Shown here: positions 26,117 through 34,784 of the stretch, one piece after another
How positions within the stretch are numbered: position 1 is the first letter of the stretch
How the letters are laid out: every line of letters begins with the position of its first letter
Assembly: GCA_003956705.1 (NCBI GenBank)
Contig: QZCP01000171.1
Span: forward strand, 25,603-89,602
From: Brevipalpus yothersi
Taxonomy: Eukaryota; Arthropoda; Arachnida; Trombidiformes; Tenuipalpidae
Length of the DNA: 64,000 nucleotides
Reading direction: 5' to 3'
Translations under genes and position numbers: made by a program
Notes under the pieces: model-generated
Seen by the model: the letters and a program-made list of their open reading frames with translations, nothing else
Told to the model about the DNA's origin: nothing
Databases searched by the model: none

Positions 26117-27600
26117 GCTTATGTAAACAGAATGTTGCAATAAGATGGATTGATGAGTTTGATACTGGGAGAAGAGAGTGATTTGAATAGTTCAATCAGT
26201 TGGTAATTTTATGGCCAAACTTAGCCAATATTGGCTCTCAGCTTATGATAACGGTGACAAGATTCAAGTGATTCGGAGTAAGTATATTAGCGTTACGTGA
26301 GGAGTAGAAGATTGGAGGGAATCCTGGATGCTCCACAGTGTAGATGATTGTAAATCTTCAAACTGTAAAGTGGTGATAAGTGTTTGAAGATGTTGGCTGA
26401 TTTTTTTTATTCATCTTTCACGTCGTCTTCTCTACTTACCGAGTTAACATTCGAATTGCATCCGAATAGTCTTGCTCAATTCGAAAATTTAGATCACCAA
26501 ACCAAAAAACCACATCAAATCGAGAGGTTGCATTTGTACTGTTGTATTTTGGCTTCAATGGTCTCAGATTGCGAGGTAGATTGATTGATCGACATATTCG
26601 ATCATAATCATCCATTCTTTCCTGATTACGGTGAGAATGAGCAGATAGATGACAATTGACGAATAAAAAAGTGGTACCAAAAAGGGCAAATGATATGCAA
26701 ACAGCTCCTTTAGTTTTTACAATATTGGTTGCTTTGGTTCGAAGATTAAAATAATCATCCTCAGGCAGTGAGACATACCATATCAGATCACGACGAACAA
26801 ATAGGCACACATGAAGAACACCAAGGAATGCGGAATGAAGTAGAACGTGATGTGGTCCGATGGTTGATTGAAGGGTGATAATCAATTCTCTCATCTCATT
26901 ACTTGCACTATTACCGGGACTTTCCTGCGTACCAATAGCATATATATCGGGTATAAATTCAATATTATCCGGTAGAAGAATATCATTGAATATATCAGGT
27001 CCCTTTTTACCACTCATATTCCATGTGATCACCATAACATTAACCATACCATTAGGAAATATTCGTGATAACTCATCATCACCAAGTACTGATTCCTTTG
27101 AAATAAATTTTCACTTTCATGTTAAACACCATATCATTATCATTGGAATACACATTCCGATGGAATGAAGGGAATTTTCATGCTAAACTTTTGTCACTAT
27201 TGCCTTTTTCAATTACCTATTTGCTTTGCGTGTCAATGAATATTCAATTCTCTTTGAGGGAATACTTTTTTGACAAAAGAAAACTTTCAATACTCACTTG
27301 ATGGCCAACACTACCGACCACAAAATTTCGTGCTTTTGCACTTATGACCGGAAATTTGCCATGATTTTCGCTGACCATTGATGAACCAGATCCAGAGCTG
27401 AGTGATGGAAGTGATGAAACGGCTGAAGAAGATGCGGATGATGGTGATAAAAGCTGGTGCGAAGTGTTTGTTCTCTCATCAGAACGATCTTGGGTATTTG
27501 ATGAATATTTTCCACGATCGTTTGATTGAATACAATTATCATTACCGTTTACGCGATCAGCTTGAGATGTAATTTCTGTTGTATTTTGTTCATTACTCAT
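22183..27600 (-). CDS. INPP5E: INPP5E-type inositol polyphosphate 5-phosphatase
   Basis: There are three coding exons: 27600-27298 (CAA|GTGAGT, phase 0), 27095-26440 (CG|GTAAGT, phase 2) and 22621-22183. The total is 465 residues. Exon 1 encodes a Ser-rich, non-conserved N-terminus. Exon 2 opens the catalytic domain (VMVITWNMSGKK) and carries LLHSAFLGVLHVCLFVRRDL and FWFGDLNFR. Exon 3 carries the RVPSYTDRILYR and TSDHKPVYALM motifs. All the Mg-dependent 5-phosphatase signature blocks are present. The C-terminus ends in CVLS, a CAAX box predicted to be farnesylated, matching the CAAX ending of human INPP5E. Family knowledge: it removes the 5-phosphate from PI(4,5)P2 and PI(3,4,5)P3 at ciliary and other membranes. 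The protein is shorter than the human one (644 aa), mainly at the N-terminus. Intron 2 is 3.8 kb and contains a tRNA gene on the other strand. The gene lies 690 bp downstream of SMN, in the same orientation. Confidence 0.92.
23841..23976 (+). repeat. direct repeat, copy 1 (near tRNA-Gly)
   Basis: It begins GAAAAAGTTGGAAAGAGAGA and is closely matched by the copy at 24499, including the same order of short blocks (ATGAATTGTTC, ATCACTCAAAAGTAGAAACT, TTTTGTGAACAATTC). This copy carries only a short AAAG run where the second copy has an expanded microsatellite. Confidence 0.85.
24401..24471 (+). tRNA. tRNA-Gly (anticodon CCC)
   Basis: A complete 71-nt cloverleaf. The acceptor arms GCGTCAG and CTGACGC pair perfectly, followed by discriminator A. 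The A-box (TGGTTCAGCGG) and the B-box (GGTTCGACTCC) within the T arm are canonical for Pol III. The anticodon stem is GATGC/GCATT around loop CTCCCAC, giving anticodon CCC, which reads GGG glycine codons. CCA is not encoded, as is normal for a nuclear gene. A T6 run at 24473-24478 is a good Pol III terminator. There is no intron. It lies in intron 2 of the INPP5E-like gene on the opposite strand. Confidence 0.97.
24473..24478 (+). terminator. Pol III oligo-T terminator of tRNA-Gly
   Basis: Six T residues begin two bases after the discriminator base of the tRNA, where Pol III normally terminates. Confidence 0.85.
24499..24690 (+). repeat. direct repeat, copy 2, with expanded (AAAG)n(GA)n
   Basis: It matches the copy at 23841 on both sides of a central microsatellite. 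In this copy the short AAAG stretch has grown into an (AAAG)n plus (GA)n block at 24546-24630. It starts 28 bp after the tRNA, so the two copies bracket the tRNA gene. Confidence 0.85.
25702..25766. repeat. (CT)n microsatellite
   Basis: Pure CT run of about 65 bp in the INPP5E intron. Confidence 0.97.
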
Positions 27601-28289
27601 TTAAGCTGACACACACATATCTGGCAGCTTGAGATGTATATGATTTAAAGAATGCTGTACGAATAGTATGAAAAAAATTGATTTCGATAGGTTCTTGACC
27701 GGATGAAAATTTTCAATTGACAAAACATGAATGGAATTATGATTACAGTCGGGGACGACAAGATTTTCATTTAAAAACGTAGAAAAACAGGTGAGTTCAC
27801 ATGATTATTCATTAGGGATTCAGTAGAACTTTTTTCTTCTGTTTTGATTAAGATGTGTTTCCTGTAATTGTCATGGATACGATCAGTCGAGTGAAGATAG
27901 TTCAATACGGAAAACGGTATCATGGTAAGATTGGTAAATGGCGATTAATATTAATGAGCACGATTGTTATTGATATGAAAATAAGTCAATTTCTTATCCT
28001 CGAAATCACTTGGAGATGGAAACCAATTTATTATAAGGTGTATCTCGGATTGACGCACGCTTTATCTTAACGATTGATCGTTATGCTCGAGATTCGAAGA
28101 GTGATGCTTGAGATTCGAAATATTGGAAAAGTTTAATAGAAATTTTTCCTCTGGAAGATATCAACAAAAAAATGTGAATAGAGAAAAGATAGGAAAATAC
28201 TTGATTACCAGGACAGAGTGATGAACCGGTGACTAATGAGTGGAGAGAAAAACCACCAGAGAGTGGAGTGGACCACTTCTAAAATTTTT
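27601..28289. other. spacer between SMN and INPP5E-like gene
   Basis: 690 bp between the SMN stop and the INPP5E start, both on the minus strand. It should hold the SMN 3' UTR and the INPP5E promoter and 5' UTR. An AATAAA on the minus strand near 28028 is a plausible SMN polyadenylation signal. No promoter motif stands out. Confidence 0.5.
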
Positions 28290-28898
28290 TTAACCATTCT
28301 TGTTCATCTGTTTAAGAGCTGCGTAATAACCAGTATGATAGCCGCACATGTACCAGGACATCAGCATGGATGACAATTGTTCATCTTTACCCAATGCATC
28401 GGATGGATTGAGGAAAGCTGGAGGTGGAGGTGAAAAAAATTGAGGTACATTTTGAGGAAGCGTTTGAGAAGTGTTTTGATCACAAGGAGTAGATGATACC
28501 ATTTCATCTGGTTTGGATTGCTTTGGTGAGGTTTCCATTTGATTATTTTCCTCCAATTGATTAACATTCTCAATTGAACCATCAGGCTTCAAAGCAGAAT
28601 AGGCGATATTTTCATTTCCATTCTCAATTGATTTTGAGCTTCTCTTTTTGCCCCTATTTCGGTTAGATTTCTTTTTGGCAGCTTTTGCAGTTAACTCTCG
28701 TATCTTCGCTTCCACCAGTCTAGTTGATTCCTCATACGATTGTATGAGCAAAGTGTCATCCCATGCATCATCATCACCATCACCGCCGCCATCATCATCA
28801 CCACCAATCAATTCACCATCTTCAGTTTCACCATCTTTATCCGATCCATGATCATCTGATGATAATAATAATTTCGATGATTCCGGTTGCATGTTCAT
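28290..28898 (-). CDS. SMN: survival motor neuron protein (SMN), Tudor-less
   Basis: A single-exon frame of 202 residues. The first ATG is at 28898; a second follows two codons later (MNM). Both diagnostic SMN ends are present. The N-terminal Gemin2-binding segment DDAWDDTLLIQSYEESTR lies at residues 43-60, followed by a Lys/Arg-rich patch (about 73-89). The C-terminal YG box SSMLMSWYMCGYHTGYY (about 176-192) is preceded by SPPPPAFL. The central region (about 90-155) is Asn/Gln/Ser/Pro-rich and contains nothing like the Tudor barrel that in human SMN binds symmetrically dimethylated Sm tails. SMN oligomerises through the YG box and builds Sm cores on snRNAs with Gemin2. Human SMN is 294 aa. 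The gene is divergent from SRSF1, with 720 bp between the start codons. Confidence 0.9.
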   Translation of the reverse strand: MNMQPESSKLLLSSDDHGSDKDGETEDGELIGGDDDGGGDGDDDAWDDTLLIQSYEESTRLVEAKIRELTAKAAKKKSNRNRGKKRSSKSIENGNENIAYSALKPDGSIENVNQLEENNQMETSPKQSKPDEMVSSTPCDQNTSQTLPQNVPQFFSPPPPAFLNPSDALGKDEQLSSMLMSWYMCGYHTGYYAALKQMNKNG

Positions 28899-29618
28899 AA
28901 TGTTTACAGACACACACACTTACAGCGTGTTACCAAACACCGACCAGATTGTGGACACACACACACAAAAGTATCTCTCCTCTATTGAATCACAAGCAAA
29001 GCATCGAATTAATCAAAATCACTTGTAACACTGATGACTCACCTTTATAATTACAACATAATCATCTTTGTCAAACGAATCTCAAAACAATATTAATTCA
29101 AGAGAAACATTGAAAATGTGTGTGTCTTAGAATAAAACATTCTATTTTTTCTCTGATTATTTCATTTTTCCCGCCACATCATCTATTCGAGAACGCATGC
29201 GCAATGTGAGTCCAGCGTATGTCGCCCTCTTGTGTGTATCGGCAATATAGCGTGAAAATTTTTATTGAATCTGTCAAAAGAGGTTCTTTTTGCTGAAATT
29301 AATTTTTCTTGATTCCTTTTTTTATGTTAAATTTTGTCAGTTGAATTAAATTAATTTTCATCATTAGTTGAACACACACATACACAGAAACACACTCACA
29401 TTTGTTACACCACACACATACAATACACGATTCGGTATTGATTGACTGTGAGCGGTGTGGGTGTGAGTGGATTTGAATTGAATACCCACAAATCTTACTC
29501 CTAGTGTAGTAGCTTCATTCTTGTTGATTTTTTTTTCTCTTCTGATCTCCGAAAATTCTGGACAACACATATACGTACACATTTACACTTGATTGATCTT
29601 TTGATTGATTGATTAATT
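28899..29618. promoter_or_regulatory. shared divergent promoter region of SMN and SRSF1
   Basis: 720 bp separate the two divergent start codons. Within it, TTTCCCGCC at 29167-29175 matches the E2F consensus, and CGCATGCGCA at 29194-29203 resembles an NRF1 site (with the palindrome CGCATGCG). The cluster is about 300 bp upstream of the SMN ATG and 420 bp upstream of the SRSF1 ATG. Such motifs are typical of housekeeping promoters. CA runs flank the SMN start (28909-28918 and 28953-28966). Binding is inferred from motif match only. Confidence 0.55.
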
Positions 29619-31561
29619 ATGTCTCCACGAAGTACTAATGAATGTCGAATTTATGTTGGTAATTTACCGCCCGATATACGTACAAAAGATATTGAGGATC
29701 TTTTTTATAAGTATGGTAAATTAACCTTTATTGATCTTAAAAATCGACGTGGACCACCATTTGCTTTTGTTGAATTCGAAGATCCAAGGTAAGATTGTCT
29801 TTCTTTCTCTTTCTTCTTCTCTCTCTTCCTCATTTTTCAATTTGACACGCACAATAATATCTTCGGTAGACTCCTGGTAGAGTGTAAATACTTGTATGAA
29901 TATGATATCTTACCCGGTAAATGATTGCTCAGATAGTGTCTGTTAGAGGTCGATGAATTTATCGATTGATAGATGATTATTATCTCATCATTTTCTCACT
30001 TTTTCTCTGATTGATTTTCCTCTTTTTTTCTTCTATATATTTTTCTTCAATTTACACAGGGATGCTGAGGATGCGGTTCATTCGCGTGATGGTTATGATT
30101 ATGATGGCTACAGGCTGAGAGTTGAATTTCCGCGTGGACGAGAACGTGGTCCTGGTGGAGCCTTTATCTCCGGTTCCAGATCCAGCTCCAGTAGAGCGAG
30201 AGGACCTCCAGCAAGACGCTCTCAATATCGTGTAGTTGTTTCAGGTAATCTATTGATTACATTATTGATTGTGATGGGTAATTTTCAATTCAACACATTC
30301 TTCCTATTGCAGGCCTTCCACCCACTGGTAGCTGGCAAGATCTCAAAGATCACATGAGAGAAGCTGGTGATGTTTGTTATGCAGATGTTTACAAAGATGG
30401 TACTGGAGTGGTAGAATTTTTGCGTTATGAAGACATGAAATATGCGGTAAAAAAGTTGGATGATTCTCGATTCAGATCCCATGAGGTATGTTGTCAGCAT
30501 ACTAAGCGATCCTATCGTCCTCAAAAGTATTGATGCGCTGAATTTGATCTGATTTTGGTGAATCACTGCTTGTCATTCTAGCAACTTTGTAAAACTAATC
30601 TATGATATATATTTGATGAGCTCATCAGTGAATTTTTATCTTTTTAACCCACAGGGCGAAGTTGCTTACATTCGTATCAAAGAAGATCGTGAAAAGAGTG
30701 GTGGTCAATCAAGATCACGCAGCCGAAGCTATAGTCCAAGGTCAGTATGCCTCTCCAAACTCTTGAAGGATTTCTGGTAGCAGCAATTGGCTCTGCCTCT
30801 CTTTTTCCAAGTAATCGACTTAATATCGAGCGAATTGATGATTGTGAAGATGAAGGAAGCCATTTCAAATCAATGCCTCTATAGCTCCTAATTTTCACAT
30901 GAATTAGATTTATCACTCACATATTATAGCATTCTCATCAATCCTTGCTATTAGTCTATCAGAGTCCTAGGTGGTTTCTCAGCTATGTTGAAGAATATGA
31001 ATGCTTCATAATGGGCTTTTCTATGATGAGCATTTTTGAATCGAGCTGCCTGCTTTCTATTATCTTAACGATTTAACGATTTATCATGTTTTTATTGTCT
31101 TTCTCAGGCGCAGTCGAGGTTCTCCTACATACTCACCCAGGTAAGCGTTCAAAGTACAATGTTCTACAATTTTGGAATAAGTTGAATAGCATTGTTTGCC
31201 TGATTCAATTAGCTCCTCTTACACATTTTGAGACACTAAATTTGAATCCAAACAAACGTTGAGTTGGTAATTTATGCGAGTTTCAACCAGTGAATTTTGA
31301 TCCAGGCTCTGATTTGAGACCAATCTCAACGAGAAATTTCGCTCTAAGTTCCATCCATGAAACATTTGCACCCAGTTTTTTCCCATAATGAAAGAAATTA
31401 ACTCTTCAAACGTTCAAACTATAATTGATAACTTTTGATCTTCCCTTAGGAACTCTCCCACTGACCGAGATAGATCTAGAAGCCGAAGCCGGAGTCGTTC
31501 GCGTTCTCGAAGTCGATCACGTTCGCGATCGCGATCACGATCTCGTTCTGATTCAAAGTGA
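29619..31561 (+). CDS. SRSF1: serine/arginine-rich splicing factor 1 (SRSF1/SF2)
   Basis: There are six coding exons: 29619-29788, 30060-30244, 30313-30485, 30655-30740, 31108-31140 (33 nt) and 31450-31561. All have GT-AG introns and the frame is continuous, giving 252 residues. RRM1 starts at NECRIYVGNLPPDIRTKDIE (residue 7 on) and includes PPFAFVEFEDPRDAEDAV. An Arg/Gly/Ser linker follows (about 83-110). The pseudo-RRM2 carries the diagnostic heptapeptide SWQDLKD at residues 125-131. A C-terminal RS domain (about 195-252) ends in a long RS/SR dipeptide run and SDSK. These features are specific to the SRSF1 branch of SR proteins, which bind exonic enhancers and recruit U1/U2 components in the nucleus. 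It is close in length to human SRSF1 (248 aa). The last three exons split the RS domain, leaving room for alternative RS isoforms. Confidence 0.96.
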
Positions 31562-33173
31562 TTTCCTCTTGAAAAAATGAACAAAACAAGACAGTAACTC
31601 TCACAGAAAGAGAGTAAGTTCACCTGAAAGAATCTACAATAATTCATCCGCAGTTATTGTTCTTGTTTATCAACTTTCTCCCTCAATGGTCTAAAGATGC
31701 AAAGGAAAGGAAAATAACGCTCTCTGGATCTTCATCTCTCTTCTTCAGTTATTTTCAGCGGTTCTTTGAGCAGCACATCCGATCAATCGTTTAATAGGAA
31801 TATTTGTGCGTCTAAAGTTGAACATGAGCTTCCTCTTCATCTTTCCCTCACATTCATTCATAATCATTCTCATAATTTTATTTGTCACTTTCACTTCGAA
31901 AGAATTTCTTGTCCCACCCCCTCTTCTTTTCTTTTCTTTTCTTTCTCCTCTCCTCTGAGAACTTTAAGGCTTGCGTTCATTATATTCTATCATATTTCAT
32001 AAGGTTCAAATTTCCTTCCCCCTGAAACATTTCTTCGGGATTCATAGAGAACCTTTTCCCCCCTTTATTTTGATGTTAAGTGATCACCATTCAAAGAGCA
32101 ATTTTCACATATGTTTACCTTCCACTATGAATCGCTGTTTTGAAAAAAAGTTGTGATCCAAGATGGCAACTGAAATGAATATCCACTGCTTTTGATACTA
32201 GCGCTGAGAACGTCTACAAAAGTTCCCCCCTCAAAATGGAAAAGAACTTATGAGTGAATCGGAAAAATGGAATCACGATTCATCATGAGAAAAAAAAATC
32301 TCCTCATTTAACGATTCCTTCTCTACTACTATCAGCCTCTTCTCTTTGTCCAAATCAAATCAATGCCCAGGATTAAAGCATTCTTGACTAATAAAGGGAT
32401 CAGCCGCACTCAAAATGACATCGATTCATTGGTGCAAGCAAAAACTCGGAGTGATTAGCCACCAAAGAGGTCTGACATATCCTGCATTCGTTTGAACGAA
32501 GCCAACTCGATGTCAGCAGGACATGTAAGACCTCATTTGTGCTCAAGGGAAACAACTGATGAAGCCCAGTATGAATGATAACAACAGGACAAGCCGCATG
32601 ATCGACACTAGAGATAGCCAAAATAATTAGGGAAAACCATACCATTCAATTATACCCATTCGATGTTGATGATCATACTGTCTGCCAATTAAGATTGGAT
32701 AGGATGAAGTATTTCTCGTGAACGTAACAGGGGAGAGGAGGATGCCAGCGAGAAAAGTTCATGCATCAGGAATATTGGTGTGGACTGTCATGGACAAGTC
32801 ATTCACACAAGTTCAATAAATGTGATGACAAGGCTCTAAGTCCAAATCAGCTAAGCTATGGTCTGGTTCACAATTGAGGATGGGAAGCTCTCCATAGGAT
32901 CCATGAGGTTAGGAAAAAAGTTTCAAGCCCCCATCCCGAGGATTGTACAAGAGAAGTGTGTTCACACTTTGGGAGGAAAACATACAGGATAACACTTAAG
33001 ACATGTCACAGGGATTAACAAGCCTTGATGTCGCGGACCAGTTCAATGAATGATTACAGATTACAAATTGATGCTGTTTGGTAAGTTACCAAATGGTTGA
33101 AAAAATAATTCATTATTGTTTTCACTTATTTTATGGAGAACTATGATATAAAAAAATCGTAGCCGAGTCATTC
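31562..33173. other. region between convergent SRSF1 and PUS10 genes
   Basis: This should hold the 3' UTRs of SRSF1 (plus) and PUS10 (minus). AATAAA occurs on the plus strand near 32390 and near 32814. From about 32390 to 33060 the sequence is less AT-rich and reads as short coding-like pieces in several plus-strand frames with many stops, for example AMVWFTIEDGKLSIGSMRLG. No intact gene was recognised. Confidence 0.45.
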
Positions 33174-34354
33174 TCAAGTAGGTTCATTGTGTCCAATGTT
33201 GATTTGAGTTCTATTCTTAGCTGGTGGCCAATCCATACTGATATTCTGAAAAACAATCATATCATCATACTAGAGTTTATTTCTGAAACTATTGTAGTTG
33301 AGATGATAGAAAAGCCTTGCTTACCTTAACATCTAGCTTAATAATATCAGTTCTACAGTTTTCCAAGATGTCTGCCAAGGAAGGAGTGGTTCTTCCAAAG
33401 TCACCATGAACAAACTCTTTAATATATGTTCCAGCCTCTGTTGTAAGGTCTATTGTGAACAAGCGAGCATTTGATTCATACCTTGTTCCACTGATCTTAT
33501 GAATGGTACGGCTGCGAGTTGCCAGCGAGCGTCTAATGGAACGTGTCGAAAAGAGAAAGAAAAAACATAAAGTAACAACATTAATTTTGTATTCGTATTG
33601 AATCGCTATTCACTCTCTCCACATGTCAGCACATCTGGAAAATTGAATCTCTCACCTATGCAATACTCTGATCGGTGTTTTCTGGCTTATGATGAAATCA
33701 TTTATTTGATTCAATTTATTTAAATCCTCATCTGTGAGATCTCTATCAATACAACACAGCGCCGAATAGTCTTTAGTCTTATCAGCTTCACCCTGTTTCA
33801 TCATCTCTTTTACCTCGTTCTTTTCTCCCAATTGAAGATCTCGGACTTGCACATCTTGACAATTGTTATTTAAACTTTCTTCTATCATCGCACATATTTC
33901 ATCGTTAATATCAGTTGAACATTTAGGCTTTGTAAGCTCAATAACAAATGGCCTTCCTTTGCCTAACATTCGAACGTCCACATCTTCACGACCACTGGAA
34001 CTGAATTTGTATTCTGTAATAAGATAGACAGACCATAATAAGAGTTTAGGAATACAAACAAACAATCTCTCTCTCTCTTTATCCATGTTCTGATCACACA
34101 AAAAATACAATTGTTTCATTTTGCTTATTCTTTTTCTTTTTGTTCAACCCACTTTCATATTGAATGAATTGTCCAATTTTTTCAATAATTATCTCTTGAA
34201 CAGAGGTTTCCATTCTCTTTTCACCATCAATGATCCATGGTGTTTGACACACGTTCCTACTATACTTATTATATCTGCCGACTATATAAATCATATCATC
34301 ATGACAATCACCACTCTGCATCGTTGTTGTCACCTTCATCACGTTACTCGACAT
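33174..34354 (-). CDS. PUS10: tRNA pseudouridine synthase PUS10, catalytic domain
   Basis: There are four coding exons: 34354-34153, 34013-33656, 33532-33325 and 33245-33174 (TGA). Introns are 139, 123 and 79 bp with GT-AG borders, giving 279 residues. The sequence follows the C-terminal half of human PUS10 block by block. VGRYNKYSRNVCQTPWIIDG lies near the start. SSSGREDVDVRMLGKGRPF contains the catalytic Asp of the GREDVDVR motif. VQVRDLQL, QKTPIRVLHRR, EAGTYIKEFVHGDFGRT and a final MDWPPA follow. PUS10 makes pseudouridines 54/55 in the tRNA T loop. The human enzyme is 529 aa, and its N-terminal Zn-binding/THUMP part (about 290 residues) is missing here. An in-frame TGA lies 9 nt before the ATG at 34354, so that part is absent from this frame unless spliced in from an unidentified upstream exon. 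The first splice donor is GTGGGT, a weaker form. Confidence 0.9.
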
Positions 34355-34764
34355 TATGGATCACTTTGCACTTTCACACCACATCCAGAACAACCAGAAC
34401 ATGATAACGATAATTTGGTAATTTTCGAATCCAACATCTCCGATAAAACATGTGTGTATGAACCTTTCAATCAATATCACCGTCAGATGGCTCTAAAAAG
34501 CGGCATTTCTGAAAATTTTTAAAAAGTTTTTTATCGTCCAAAAGAATTTTGGTTCTAAACATTTCAAAGCACATTCGTTTCAAACTTTGAGCATTCCATC
34601 GTCACAGAACCTTCACATTCAAGATAATTTGTGATCATCATCTGATCATGCATATTTCAATGCATCTCTAAAAGTGAACAAAATTTTGTTATTTCTACAA
34701 GATGTGTGTAATTTCTAAGAAATTATTTCTTGGTATCACACACATTCACTAAACGTATGGAAGA

Positions 34765-34784
34765 GGCGCGAAAAAAGATGGCGG
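34765..34784. promoter_or_regulatory. E2F-like / YY1-like composite site upstream of PUS10
   Basis: GGCGCGAAAA (E2F-like) at 34765-34774 is directly followed by an AAGATGGCGG motif (YY1-like) ending at 34784, about 410 bp upstream of the PUS10 ATG. This is the most GC-rich short stretch for kilobases and probably marks the PUS10 promoter. The assignment is by motif only. Confidence 0.45.

Larger units (their letters stand above)
22622..26439. other. intron 2 of the INPP5E-like gene
   Basis: A 3.8-kb intron bounded by GTAAGT (minus strand, from 26439) and TTCTTTTCAG (ending at 22622). It is far longer than the gene's other intron (202 bp). It contains the tRNA-Gly gene, a direct duplication flanking it, a (CT)n tract at 25702-25766 and GA-rich runs near 22645 and 26075-26115. 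No other coding sequence was recognised. Confidence 0.85.

Noticed and set aside
28361..28582. 73-codon minus-strand frame inside SMN
   Set aside because: Shadow frame of the SMN coding sequence.
28899..28919. Upstream extension of the SMN frame beginning MCVSVNI
   Set aside because: The first codon is GTG, not ATG. The first real ATG is at 28898.
34121..34522. 133-codon plus-strand frame opposite PUS10 exon 1
   Set aside because: It is antisense to a well-supported PUS10 exon and has no family resemblance.
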